From: a virus
Length of the DNA stretch: 64,000 nt
Virus record (IMG/VR): IMGVR_UViG_3300042894_002524
Location: 1-64,000 of that record
Reading direction: 5' to 3' (one strand)
Shown here: piece after piece, positions 15,450 to 23,653 of the stretch
Numbering within the stretch: the stretch's first letter is position 1
Layout: each line of letters starts with the position of its first letter
Translations under genes and position numbers: made by a program
The notes under the pieces: generated by a model
What the model saw: only the letters and a program-made list of their open reading frames with translations
What the model was told of the DNA's origin: nothing
Database searches by the model: none

Positions 15450-15495
15450 ACGCCCCACTGTTTAGATTTACTTTTCAGCGAATTTTAGTATACAT
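15450..15495 (-). repeat. 46-nt intergenic repeat, copy C
   Basis: Third ungapped copy of the element at 3-48 and 8579-8624, 32-33 of 46 positions matching each. It shares GTTTA and TTTACTTTTC with copy A and GAATTTTAGTAT with copy B, but the hairpin is broken on one side. On the minus strand it contains TATACT (15492-15487) without a matching -35. Confidence 0.6.
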
Positions 15496-15525
15496 TTTTT
15501 GGCAGCTCAAGCCTTTTGTAATAAA

Positions 15526-16365
15526 TCAGGTTTTCGGATTAGATTCCGATGGAGGGTCAACCATATTATCCTGTAGGAATGTAATCATTGTTCCCTCATA
15601 CTTTAAGCGACCTAAGTGCGTTAACTTAAAGGAAGGATCAGCCCAAACTTTACCACCGATTTCTTGCCAGTATCTACAGAATCCATAGTCTTCAGATAAG
15701 AATCGTTGTTTCTCTGAGTCTACATATGAATTAAAGAAAGCATAAGTCCACTTCTTTTCTTCATCATCTAATGAACCTGTATCATCGTGATATCTTAGCT
15801 CGGGGTATGAATCAATCATCTTCTCAAACACTGACCTTTTAATTAACATAAAGCCTGTCCCGGCATCATAGATTTCAATTGCACCATTCTCAACAGCAAC
15901 ATTTGTATTATCCTTGTCTTTTACTGCATTAACAACGAATCTTAAACTTCTTTCAAGGAGTTGTTCTGATGGCACTCCCTTGTTTACATTCTCAACTACC
16001 CTATCCCATAGGATATCTTTAATGGGGTAAGAACCAGTAACTATTTCCTTATCATGCCACAAAAGCTTTAGGATATCCTCTGGTTGAAACCCAAGATCAA
16101 CATCAATAAACATAAGATGAGTAAACTCCGGATGAGCTAAAAATTTAGCTACCATATTGTTTCTTGCCCTATTAATAAGAGAGTCTGAGATTGTTGCAAT
16201 TGAGAATTTCAAACCAATATCTTTAAACATCATAGCTGTTCTCATCATTGACATAAATGTTGGTTCAGTAATCATTTGATCATAACAAGGCATAGCAATT
16301 AGCGGGTGCCAAGATTCAATCATTTCATGGGTAATTTCAATTTCTTGTTCTTCAAAAGTAGTCAT
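15526..16365 (-). CDS. GT-A type glycosyltransferase
   Basis: 279 residues from the ATG at 16365. The segment ARNNMVAKFLAH, then THLMFIDVDLGFQPEDI, carries the DxD-type (DVD) metal- and sugar-nucleotide-binding motif of GT-A glycosyltransferases. LITGSY-like and GTGFMLIKRSVFEKM segments follow, as in family-2-like phage enzymes. Probably transfers a sugar to a virion, DNA or host target; the acceptor cannot be read. A TATAAT lies only 7 nt before the ATG, suggesting leaderless transcription right after the terminator at 16389. Confidence 0.8.
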   Translation of the reverse strand: MTTFEEQEIEITHEMIESWHPLIAMPCYDQMITEPTFMSMMRTAMMFKDIGLKFSIATISDSLINRARNNMVAKFLAHPEFTHLMFIDVDLGFQPEDILKLLWHDKEIVTGSYPIKDILWDRVVENVNKGVPSEQLLERSLRFVVNAVKDKDNTNVAVENGAIEIYDAGTGFMLIKRSVFEKMIDSYPELRYHDDTGSLDDEEKKWTYAFFNSYVDSEKQRFLSEDYGFCRYWQEIGGKVWADPSFKLTHLGRLKYEGTMITFLQDNMVDPPSESNPKT

Positions 16366-16372
16366 AGATGTA

Positions 16373-16378
16373 ATTATA
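16373..16378 (-). promoter_or_regulatory. -10 box for leaderless glycosyltransferase transcript
   Basis: Minus strand GTG-TATAAT-TACATCT-ATG: a consensus -10 with 7 nt to the start codon, so transcription would begin at or next to the ATG. No ribosome-binding site exists here. It sits immediately after a terminator, where a new promoter is needed. Actinobacteria translate leaderless mRNAs well. The -35 region is not recognisable. Confidence 0.65.
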
Positions 16379-16381
16379 CAC

Positions 16382-16404
16382 AAAAAAACCGCCCCGAAGG
16401 GCGG
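16382..16404 (-). terminator. Rho-independent terminator
   Basis: Stem CCGCCC/GGGCGG closed by a TTCG tetraloop on the minus strand (16404-16389), followed by seven T (16388-16382). A textbook intrinsic terminator for the 118-residue gene upstream. Confidence 0.92.
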
Positions 16405-16435
16405 AAAAACAATTTGTTTTATTATTAGTTTTGTA

Positions 16436-16792
16436 TTAAGCTTTTGACTTTACAGTGGTCTTTGCATTGGTCTTAACAGACTTCACTTCTTTAGTAGCAA
16501 CAGAAGTTTCTGACTTCTTTGTACCGGCAGGAATAACTTTAAAGTAAAGAGCAGACTCTGTACGGCTAAAGTGAATCATTACCTTGTAATCAAGCTTTTT
16601 TGCTTGAGCACGAATACGCTGTTGCATTGTGTTAAACTTCTTGCCTTCTTCAATGTTAAGAATAGAGAAGTTTTCACCGTTCTTATTTGAAGAATGAAGA
16701 GCTTCAATAATCATTTGAAGTTCAGCAGATGTTCTTCCTGTACGAGTAATTTCTGGAAAGGTATCTACTTTTGTGATGTTGAATGTTGACAT
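16436..16792 (-). CDS. Small basic protein, 118 aa
   Basis: Residues about 15-90 look like a compact folded domain (RTSAELQMIIEAL and YKVMIHFSRTESALYFKVI). The last 30 residues form a Lys/Thr/Ser/Val-rich tail (KKSETSVATKEVKSVKTNAK) like that of nucleoid-associated proteins. DNA binding is inferred from composition only. Strong AGGAG site before the ATG and its own terminator downstream suggest it is well expressed. Confidence 0.75.
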   Translation of the reverse strand: MSTFNITKVDTFPEITRTGRTSAELQMIIEALHSSNKNGENFSILNIEEGKKFNTMQQRIRAQAKKLDYKVMIHFSRTESALYFKVIPAGTKKSETSVATKEVKSVKTNAKTTVKSKA

Positions 16793-16962
16793 TTTGATCT
16801 CCTATTAGGTTGATTTGATTTGTTCTGATTGAATGGCTTACGCCCTTGGAATAGAAATAGTATCTGCCCCAACCCCGGCTTGCAACTCGGAATCGTCTTT
16901 TTTTCAAATTTATTTATTAGATGATTTATTGTCTAAAAACATGGGTAACAGACTCATTTCCT
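16793..16962. other. Intergenic leader without a gene
   Basis: 170 nt between the 54-residue gene and the small basic protein. It contains a G-rich run (GCCGGGGTTGGGGC on the minus strand) and GGGCGTAAG near 16836, also found beside repeat copy B. No clear promoter hexamers or gene. It may be a leader of the small basic protein. Confidence 0.4.
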
Positions 16963-17127
16963 TTACTTGCTATGAGCAGTTTTGGGTTCTTCAGAATGAG
17001 ACTGCATCTTTGAAATTGTAATCTTGAGAGCAATATTCTCAAGAGTTAACCTTGAATTAATAATGCTCAATTCATTTAACAACTCTTCATAACTTGGAGA
17101 GAAGTCGTGTGTGTGTTCATTTGTCAT
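16963..17127 (-). CDS. Small hypothetical protein, 54 aa
   Basis: MTNEHTHDFSPSYEELLNEL start followed by a helix of heptad-like pattern (LSIINSRLTLENIALKI) that may form a short coiled coil. The start overlaps the terminase stop by 4 nt (ATGA), which supports real translation. No family recognised. Confidence 0.6.
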   Translation of the reverse strand: MTNEHTHDFSPSYEELLNELSIINSRLTLENIALKITISKMQSHSEEPKTAHSK

Positions 17128-18863
17128 AGGGTTTCTAACCATCCTTCTATATCGTCTGCACTAATGGAACTTTTTTGATCCATCAATGACAGTTCTTTTG
17201 TAGAACCATTATACAGATGAGTTGAGCCAAATTCAGGCATATCTTCATCATATTCATATTCTCGATCTGTGCCGATAATTTCAATATCAACTTCTGTGTC
17301 CATAACCATGTTCTGAATACAGTTAAAAACAGAACCGGCAAGAGCATCGGCTAAATCTTTAGACCCGGAGTTCGGGTGGTCAATCTTATTGTTATTGAAT
17401 AGTCTTAACTTAAGAAGTTCTTCTTCAACAAGTAATTCAATCCAATAACCCCTTAGTCTGGTATCGTAAATAGTTGTCATTAAGGTATCATAATCGGTTT
17501 TCTTAACGCTGTGGAAGTTTGCATTAATACCTTGAGCTTTTAAGCTTTGAATCATCTCAACAGATTGCCAACGGTCAAATGTAACTAATCCAACATCATA
17601 TTTTCTACATAGATCAACAATCATTTGCCTTACTGACGAAAAGTTAATTTCCTCTCCGGGTTTAGCTTGCCATGAATGTATTAAGTCAACATTCACAACA
17701 GGAAGTGTCTCAACACCCATTGATGTTTTAACTTCTTTAAACCCGGCACAATGAACCATAGATAAAGCTGATCTATCTCGTTTGAGTCCAAGGTCAATAT
17801 GAATAAACCTTACATGACCATCTTTATTATTAAACCAATCTTTAAATTCACCATCTTCGTTTATGGGATTTTCACTATACATAAAAGCTTTTCTAACCAA
17901 ATCTGCATCTCTAAAATATGCATCTTCCATTGTTGGTGGTTCACATTCAAATCTAGCTCTGGCTTCAATTGGGTTCCTAATATATTCAGACTCTAATTGT
18001 TCTCTAAAGATAGTTGGGTTTACTTCCCAAGTTGCAGCTTTGATTGACCAAGTTTTAGGTTCATTCTTTTCTCTAGAGTTAAAGAATCGCTGCTGAATAA
18101 AGTCTCCTTTATACCGGGGGAAAGATAGAAGAATAACTTTACCAACTTCAGGGAAACGAGACATAACAGATAATTTACTCATGTTATAAATAGCAGAAGC
18201 TGAACCTTTTGATCTATGATCACCTTTAGTTTCAGCATCAGTTTTGAAAGCTGAGATTTCATCCAAAATAATTGACATTACTTCATAGCCTTCCCATCCT
18301 TCACTTTCTGAGTGACCAGAGAAACATCTTACTGGTCTACTAAAGAAAAAGATTTCAGATACTCTTGGCTCAAAGCCTACAGAGTTAAAATAAGGTGAAC
18401 CTAGTAATAAGTTCTTTAATGGTTCAAAGAACACTCTCTGAGCTTGCTGAGCGTTTACAGCAAGGTTTAACAAGTCAATATAGACACCTCTAGCTTTACC
18501 ATAATAGTTCAGAGGGTCTCTAAGACAATGTAAGAGATAAACAGTGTAAGCCATTGATATTCTGGCACAGTGATCTTTTCCAGATCCTTTACCTAACATG
18601 CAAATGACTTCATTATCTGTATAATCGGCATACCATTTCGTACCGGCTTCTTCACCATACATTTTTATCAGTGTTGGAAGTTTTAAAATTTGTGTGGAAT
18701 GGCGCACGATTTCTAGTTGAATAGGTGATAGGCTAGGTAGTCCAAGATATTTTTTATCTGTTACAAAAGTTTCTATAGAAACAGGAACTTCAACAAGTTC
18801 ATCTTGTTTAAGTAACTTATCAAAATCATCATAGTTTAAGTTGATGCCGAGATAATCAGACAT
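17124..18863 (-). CDS. terL: Terminase large subunit
   Basis: 579 residues, the DNA-packaging motor. The N-terminal ATPase has Walker A GKGSGKD at 91-97 and Walker B SIILDE with Asp201 and Glu202. The C-terminal RNase H-like nuclease has HIDLGLKRDRS with Asp357, VTFDRWQS with Asp430 and a final DLADALAGS. Length fits phage large terminases. The small-subunit candidate precedes it across a 125-nt T-tract repeat region. The head genes are not nearby: at least 45 kb separates it from the head-tail connector genes, an unusual arrangement. Confidence 0.93.
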   Translation of the reverse strand: MSDYLGINLNYDDFDKLLKQDELVEVPVSIETFVTDKKYLGLPSLSPIQLEIVRHSTQILKLPTLIKMYGEEAGTKWYADYTDNEVICMLGKGSGKDHCARISMAYTVYLLHCLRDPLNYYGKARGVYIDLLNLAVNAQQAQRVFFEPLKNLLLGSPYFNSVGFEPRVSEIFFFSRPVRCFSGHSESEGWEGYEVMSIILDEISAFKTDAETKGDHRSKGSASAIYNMSKLSVMSRFPEVGKVILLSFPRYKGDFIQQRFFNSREKNEPKTWSIKAATWEVNPTIFREQLESEYIRNPIEARARFECEPPTMEDAYFRDADLVRKAFMYSENPINEDGEFKDWFNNKDGHVRFIHIDLGLKRDRSALSMVHCAGFKEVKTSMGVETLPVVNVDLIHSWQAKPGEEINFSSVRQMIVDLCRKYDVGLVTFDRWQSVEMIQSLKAQGINANFHSVKKTDYDTLMTTIYDTRLRGYWIELLVEEELLKLRLFNNNKIDHPNSGSKDLADALAGSVFNCIQNMVMDTEVDIEIIGTDREYEYDEDMPEFGSTHLYNGSTKELSLMDQKSSISADDIEGWLETL

Positions 18864-18867
18864 AAAA

Positions 18868-18984
18868 AACCCCCCGTAAGGGCAAAAAAGCCATTCTCAA
18901 ATTATGACGATATTGGTAAAGCCCAAAAAAAAGGTCTCTAATTATGAGCCGTAATGGGTCAAAAAAAGGTCTCTTGATATGAGC
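18868..18984 (-). repeat. Three T-tract repeats between terminase genes
   Basis: Reading the minus strand, three imperfect units of about 34-40 nt each begin G(C)TCATAAT or GCTCATATC, continue to GAG, and end in a run of 6-8 T. The first two share AGAGACC before the T run. The block fills the space between the small and large terminase genes. Candidate packaging (pac/cos) or terminase-binding site, or a set of weak attenuators; which of these cannot be told from sequence. Confidence 0.6.
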
Positions 18985-18988
18985 TTTT

Positions 18989-19573
18989 TTATTGCTCGTG
19001 AGATTCAACATCAATGACTTCCTCTTCCTTTGGCTCATCCATTATTTCAAATGCGATAGCAAGTTCTTTACGAACCTCTTCCGCAACTTCGGGAAACTTT
19101 GCAATAACATCTCGGAGGACTCTGGACAGAATCTGGTTAACATTCTCAGCCTTCTGCATTCTACCGATATACTCGGCATCGGAGTTGTTACCACCCATGA
19201 GTTTATGAAGCTGAGCTTTCTTTGTAGCAAGCTCTCCGGCAAGCTTAATGGCTTGAATCCTTGCTGCGACCATCCCATGATCTGTCGCAATGTTGATTGT
19301 CTCCCAAGCTTCTTTGCTTAGTTCATCAAACTCTTTAAGAGCTTTGATTGTATTGAACTGAACACGCTCTAGGAAGTAGGGGTCATCGTCAGCTTTCCTA
19401 TTGAGAATCTTCTTGTATTCTTCAATATAACCCTTGACTTCGGCTGGTTTGATTGACATCAGAGAGGCTATCTCGTGGTTAGAGTAACCTTTGACATGCA
19501 TTAGCCCCGCATCTTCAACATCCTTAATCTTATCGAATAAAGTCTTCTCTTTTACTGGTTCAATATCTGACAT
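18989..19573 (-). CDS. terS: Probable terminase small subunit
   Basis: 194 residues from the ATG at 19573. An N-terminal helix-turn-helix (about residues 22-50, GYSNHEIASLMSIKPAEVKGYI) would bind DNA. It is followed by a long helical region and an acidic tail ending ESHEQ. The arrangement (HTH, oligomerisation helices, acidic tail) and the position just before the large terminase support the call, which is by context and layout, not by a family signature. Overlaps the upstream glycosyltransferase by 22 nt. Confidence 0.75.
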   Translation of the reverse strand: MSDIEPVKEKTLFDKIKDVEDAGLMHVKGYSNHEIASLMSIKPAEVKGYIEEYKKILNRKADDDPYFLERVQFNTIKALKEFDELSKEAWETINIATDHGMVAARIQAIKLAGELATKKAQLHKLMGGNNSDAEYIGRMQKAENVNQILSRVLRDVIAKFPEVAEEVRKELAIAFEIMDEPKEEEVIDVESHEQ

Positions 19574-20619
19574 AATCTGTCGTAATAGCCTTTCGCAACA
19601 GTATCCCAAGACCATTTATCTTGATTGGTAACTGCATTGTTATATGTGAAGTTAGAAACATCATCATAATTATAAATTACATATAACATTTTATCACATA
19701 AATCATCGAAATTTGGCTCTGCCCATTCACCACACTCACCGTAGATACCGGACATCTTACTTTTTCCCCATTTGAAATCAAGAGGAACTGACATACTGGC
19801 ATATTCTGTACAAGCTGTAGCATCGGTGCAGATAGTCGGAATACCTTTCGCTATAGCTTGGAGAGGCAGCATGCCCCAACCTTCACCACTTGTAGGGTAA
19901 ATGAGGCAATCTGCACGATCATAAATTAAAGCCAGTTCTTCAATGGGAACATCATTCTCAATGACTTCAATATTTGGATGATTTTTGATAGCAGAAGGCT
20001 CACCCCTATCATTCCACAGTCGGGCATCAGGAGAGTCCACGCTCTTGTAAAGAAGCTTGAACCTATCATCTTTGCCAAAGAGCTTTACAAACGCATCAAC
20101 AGCGAGCTGACTGTTCTTTCTGGTAGAAGGAGAGCCGATGCTAAGGAAGGTAAACGGTTGAGATTTAAGAGTCCTCTTCACAGGAAAGAAGTATCTTGAA
20201 TCTACTCCGAGATCAAAATTATAAGTGGGGACTTTGACTCCGGAACTTGTAAATACATCTTTAGCCCATGATGATGTTGTCCAGATTTCATCCATCATGT
20301 TCATACGCCTTACCCAGTCTTCAGGCAAGCGTGTTGTTTCCCAGTATGAAAAGCCAACATTGTATCCGCTACACATTGCGTAATCAAGAGGGAGTCGATT
20401 ATTAATTAAAACATCGTAACCTACATGGTCATAACATTCTGATTGATATTGAATACCAATACCAACCTCTGCCATAGGCTTGAGATCTGATGGCATGATG
20501 CAATCACGATCTATCTCAACACCCATTAGGATTAGACGATTGTAGATTTCATCCTCGGCTACCTTGTAACCTTCATTACGGACTTGGGCAACACTTGTGC
20601 CATTCCATACAATCTCCAT
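19552..20619 (-). CDS. GT-B type glycosyltransferase (family 4-like)
   Basis: 355 residues. The C-terminal half carries the GT4 nucleotide-sugar site: LIYPTSGEGWGMLPLQAIAKGIPTI with the conserved E-x7-E-like glutamate region. The N-terminal half has YDVLINNRLPL and a WTTSSWAKDVF segment typical of phage-borne GT4 enzymes. Acceptor unknown. A second enzyme of the same architecture is at 26668; the two share the SxGEGxGxxPLQAxAxGxP pattern. Lies directly before the terminase genes. Confidence 0.88.
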   Translation of the reverse strand: MEIVWNGTSVAQVRNEGYKVAEDEIYNRLILMGVEIDRDCIMPSDLKPMAEVGIGIQYQSECYDHVGYDVLINNRLPLDYAMCSGYNVGFSYWETTRLPEDWVRRMNMMDEIWTTSSWAKDVFTSSGVKVPTYNFDLGVDSRYFFPVKRTLKSQPFTFLSIGSPSTRKNSQLAVDAFVKLFGKDDRFKLLYKSVDSPDARLWNDRGEPSAIKNHPNIEVIENDVPIEELALIYDRADCLIYPTSGEGWGMLPLQAIAKGIPTICTDATACTEYASMSVPLDFKWGKSKMSGIYGECGEWAEPNFDDLCDKMLYVIYNYDDVSNFTYNNAVTNQDKWSWDTVAKGYYDRLCQILNQ

Positions 20620-20625
20620 TTTTAT

Positions 20626-21381
20626 TTAAGCCTCTGGGTCAAATGCAAGTTGCTTACCGCCCTCACCAGCAGCAGCTTCTAATTCTTCAATAGAATATCC
20701 ATGTTGTTTTGTAAACTCAACACGATAGTTGTACCAACCAGATGTACCAATCCAGAATCTTGGGTCGGTGTCTTTGGCTAGTTCGGTAAGTTCTTCTGGT
20801 TGGAGCAAGAAGCTAAGGACTCCCAGAGGCATGTACAAGGTCATATCGTAGTTTTCATGCTTGTCTGATGCATACTCTCTGATAATGTCTTGAAATTCCT
20901 TAACAATTTTCTGCACAGGCTTCCCTGCATAGAAATCAATATTTCCATAAGCATTTCTTTCTCGTGGACAGAAATCATCAACAGGTGTTATTGTCCCGAA
21001 AGAACGACACACGAACGGTCTAAACCCATAGACTGTGCAGCCCCCTTTGTAGAAAGCACAATGCTTTTCAGATTCTCCACCGGACTTCCATGTTTCGTCA
21101 TACATCGCTTGTTTAAGAGAGTTGACAACATCAGCCATCCATTCTTTAGCAGCGTCTTCACCTTTATCCTCAAGAGTCAAATAGTATTGCTGAGTAAGAT
21201 TGTAGGCAATGTTGGCACATTCAAACATTGGAATAACAAGACCAATCTTGCAACACTTACCTGAACCAAGACACTTTGATGGTGATTGATTTTGCTTTGC
21301 TTCAATAATACGGATCTGGTTATAAATCATATCCAATCTTGCAAAATTGACAATATCTTTAATAGTGACGCTTCTTTTCAT
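20626..21381 (-). CDS. YkgJ-like Cys-cluster protein
   Basis: 251 residues. C-x5-CC near residue 37 (CLGSGKCCKIG), then CAFYKGGCTVYGFRPFVCRSFG, matches the CxxxCC...C...CRxFG pattern of the zinc/iron-chelating YkgJ group (PF03692-type). The biochemical role of that group is unknown; Fe-S or zinc binding is likely. The C-terminal half is unassigned. Coupled to the HTH gene upstream by ATGA. Confidence 0.8.
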   Translation of the reverse strand: MKRSVTIKDIVNFARLDMIYNQIRIIEAKQNQSPSKCLGSGKCCKIGLVIPMFECANIAYNLTQQYYLTLEDKGEDAAKEWMADVVNSLKQAMYDETWKSGGESEKHCAFYKGGCTVYGFRPFVCRSFGTITPVDDFCPRERNAYGNIDFYAGKPVQKIVKEFQDIIREYASDKHENYDMTLYMPLGVLSFLLQPEELTELAKDTDPRFWIGTSGWYNYRVEFTKQHGYSIEELEAAAGEGGKQLAFDPEA

Positions 21382-21671
21382 CGCCCCATACCTTTCTTTC
21401 TAAGCTTATTAGCTTTTTGTTGTTCTCTTCTTCTTTTCTCAACTTGCTCTTGCAAAGGAGATTTTGGTCTCCGCAATGTTGTTGAAGAAAGATTGCGACC
21501 TTTGCCTCGAAATCTGAGGAGGTCATATTTTTTGCACCAGTTATAAACTGCTTGCGGTGTTACTTCGATATTATAAGATTGTTTTAAAACCTTGCAAATA
21601 TCTGTTAAGTTCATTCGTTTTTGAACATAGTGTTCGTACAACCAAGCTTTGTCTTTATAAACATCAGTCAT
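21378..21671 (-). CDS. Helix-turn-helix protein, 97 aa
   Basis: Residues about 10-50 form a helix-turn-helix (HYVQKRMNLTDICKVL and TPQAVYNWCKKYDLL), like the DNA-binding region of small phage regulators and of some homing-type nucleases. The C-terminal third is strongly basic (KRRREQQKANKLRKKG). Overlaps the resolvase stop by 8 nt. Confidence 0.75.
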   Translation of the reverse strand: MTDVYKDKAWLYEHYVQKRMNLTDICKVLKQSYNIEVTPQAVYNWCKKYDLLRFRGKGRNLSSTTLRRPKSPLQEQVEKRRREQQKANKLRKKGMGR

Positions 21672-22248
21672 CCGGGTTAACCACTTTCCAATACCAAATA
21701 GCTATTCCAACAGCGTCAACAATGTCATCGTCACCGAGGTCAAGGTCATCATCGTTGAAATATTCTTCAATTATAACACGGACTCTGCGTTTTCTTTCTT
21801 CTTTCTTTTTAAGTTCAATATTCTTTTTTTGCCCGTTTTCTTTTAAGGCATCTTTATCTTTACCTGTTAGATTTTTATATCCAACACCACTTCTCCATAC
21901 GAGAGGACTGACATCCATCACTCTTTTACAGGTGAAGGATGCCATTCCCCAAGTGAAGCCAATGATGTAAGAAAGTAAACGGCTTGTCTGAAAGTTCTGA
22001 ATATAAACAGACTGCTCAATGACGCAAACATCGGGCTTGTATAAATTACAGATACTTGTGATCCCAAACTTAATTTGACTGAACTTGTCTTCAATCGTAG
22101 AATTCTTCATGAAAGAAAGCTTGTCTGACTTAACAAGAACTAACTCACCGTCAATTCTTTGCATGATGCACCAAGCTAGTGAGTGAGAAGCCGGGTCAAT
22201 AGCCAGTACGGTATTGACCTTCTCTTTCTTTAAATAATTGAGACTCAT
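21664..22248 (-). CDS. RuvC-like Holliday junction resolvase
   Basis: 194 residues with an RNase H-like fold: first acidic residue in VLAIDPASHSLAW (Asp18), second in VCVIEQSVYIQN (Glu78) and the last acidic pair in DDDIVDAVGIAIW near 173-179. The insertion of Lys/Glu-rich residues before the last motif is not unusual. It would cut branched DNA made during recombination or before packaging. Grouped with the Cas4-like nuclease and RecA-like gene. Confidence 0.85.
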   Translation of the reverse strand: MSLNYLKKEKVNTVLAIDPASHSLAWCIMQRIDGELVLVKSDKLSFMKNSTIEDKFSQIKFGITSICNLYKPDVCVIEQSVYIQNFQTSRLLSYIIGFTWGMASFTCKRVMDVSPLVWRSGVGYKNLTGKDKDALKENGQKKNIELKKKEERKRRVRVIIEEYFNDDDLDLGDDDIVDAVGIAIWYWKVVNPDD

Positions 22249-22559
22249 TGCTTCTGATCCTTGCGAATCTTTTCTTCATCCCAACCCCACGACACTAACC
22301 TTTGAACATACCTTTCTTCCTTACAGGCTTCACAGATATCTTCTTTATTATAAGTAGAAAGTATTGTTGTACAGTCTTTTGTTTTACAGATTCTTTTCTT
22401 ATGTTTATTAGCTTTTTTTGTGTGATAAGATTCCAATAGCTTCTTATTGGTTATAATCTTTCTACACTCCGGACTGCAATAGGTAGCATTATAAACTTTA
22501 GCTACGAATTGTTTTTTGCAATCACCGTTTGAGCAAACTCTTTTCTCTTCGTTGAACAT
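22245..22559 (-). CDS. Zinc-finger protein, 104 aa
   Basis: CSNGDCKKQFVAK then YCSPECRK form one zinc-ribbon, and CKTKDC...ICEACKEE a second. Basic in between. Similar to Cys-rich heads of HNH proteins but no HNH core is present. Overlaps the resolvase start by 4 nt (ATGA). Ribosome-binding site weak. Confidence 0.65.
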   Translation of the reverse strand: MFNEEKRVCSNGDCKKQFVAKVYNATYCSPECRKIITNKKLLESYHTKKANKHKKRICKTKDCTTILSTYNKEDICEACKEERYVQRLVSWGWDEEKIRKDQKQ

Positions 22560-22577
22560 CTTTTTTCATAGCAATAC

Positions 22578-23327
22578 CTAGAAAGGTTCTTCAACCTCGG
22601 TAGTTTTGCTAAATTCTCCTTCACCCCAACACATGGCAGCAAGGTCACACTGAGCGCATTTCGCCGATGACCTCTTATACGGTTGTTTAGGTAGCTCCCC
22701 CTCAAGGAAGTTAGTATAAATTTTATTATACTTAGTAAACAGTTTATCAATAAAAACATCGTCACGCTCTATAAAGATAGGTAATATCTCCTGATTGTTC
22801 TTATTTTCATAGATAACATAACCACTTGGTAAGTCCAAACACCTCATATAAATCTGAGCCTGACGATAATGATCATCTTTTGGCTTGTTATGGAACTGGC
22901 GATACTGGAAACCTTCTGCGCTAATTGACTTCAATTCAATCAGTTTGTGACCATACCAGTCAATGATTCCGTCAGCTGTACCCTCAATAGGAGGGTCTGT
23001 ATGAGTTACTGGGATTTCCTCGGCAACAAGTATACCCATCTCACGGAGATAGCTATACAGACGCTCATGGACAGCGTGACCATTATCAAAGATACGATAA
23101 GTCTGTGATCTAAAGGAAGGTGTGACCTCTTGACCCTCAAATAGGTAATGCCAATATCTAGCACATTGGTTTGTGTAACTTGGGTGAAAACCACCGACCT
23201 TCTTAAATTCTGGCTTGTTCCTTAGAGCAAGATGGTCATCAATAGCGTCATTAAGAAGCTTCTCAACCAAGTCCTCCTTATTAATCGGTTCCTTTGGTGT
23301 CTTCAGTTGTTGTAATGCTTTTAACAT
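22578..23327 (-). CDS. Cas4-like PD-(D/E)XK exonuclease
   Basis: 249 residues. Nuclease motifs: His84 in NGHAVHERL, Asp119 in EGTADGIIDW, Glu131 and Lys133 in LIELKSIS, and the QAQIYMRCL helix. Four cysteines, Cys55 (TNQCARY) and Cys224, Cys227, Cys233 (CAQCDLAAMC), are placed as in Fe-S exonucleases of the Cas4/RecB group. Phage Cas4-like proteins usually serve recombination or end resection. No CRISPR array or other cas gene is nearby. AAAGGAG site before the ATG. Confidence 0.88.
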   Translation of the reverse strand: MLKALQQLKTPKEPINKEDLVEKLLNDAIDDHLALRNKPEFKKVGGFHPSYTNQCARYWHYLFEGQEVTPSFRSQTYRIFDNGHAVHERLYSYLREMGILVAEEIPVTHTDPPIEGTADGIIDWYGHKLIELKSISAEGFQYRQFHNKPKDDHYRQAQIYMRCLDLPSGYVIYENKNNQEILPIFIERDDVFIDKLFTKYNKIYTNFLEGELPKQPYKRSSAKCAQCDLAAMCWGEGEFSKTTEVEEPF

Positions 23328-23642
23328 TTATGCTCCTTTTGCAGCAATCTTTAACGCATTGATATTTTCCAATAACGCTTCGTACATTGTTTTCCAGATA
23401 TCATTAACGAACTTATCTTGTTCGGACATAATACTTGATCTTCTTTTGAATGCTTGTGATTTTACAATCATCATTGTTCTATAACCAGAAAGTACATTTA
23501 AATACTTAATAGCTTGCATTCCTACATAGTTCTGAGGATTATCAATAATGTCTTGAACAATCCTCATACACTCAATAAATTCTTGTGCTTTATCACCCAT
23601 CTGCTCAGCGAGCCAATCCGGGTCTACCACGATGTCAGCCAT
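23328..23642 (-). CDS. Hypothetical protein, 104 aa
   Basis: Helical protein of unknown function (PDWLAEQMGDKAQEFIECM start). TAGGAGA site before the ATG. It directly precedes the Cas4-like gene, with no gap, so it may be a partner; nothing else suggests a role. Confidence 0.7.
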   Translation of the reverse strand: MADIVVDPDWLAEQMGDKAQEFIECMRIVQDIIDNPQNYVGMQAIKYLNVLSGYRTMMIVKSQAFKRRSSIMSEQDKFVNDIWKTMYEALLENINALKIAAKGA

Positions 23643-23653
23643 TTTCCATTCTC

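Noticed and set aside
16831-16860. Possible fourth copy of the 46-nt repeat
   Set aside because: It has ACGCCC and AGTAT, but 19 nt closer together than in the other three copies, and no match between, so it is not counted as a copy.
16722-16907. Frame starting TTG with a basic N-terminus before the small basic protein
   Set aside because: It overlaps the following gene in another frame, has no ribosome-binding site before the TTG, and its second half is out-of-frame reading of that gene.
22578-23327. Cas4-like gene as a sign of a CRISPR system
   Set aside because: No repeat-spacer array and no other cas gene in the window. Phage Cas4-like nucleases commonly serve recombination.
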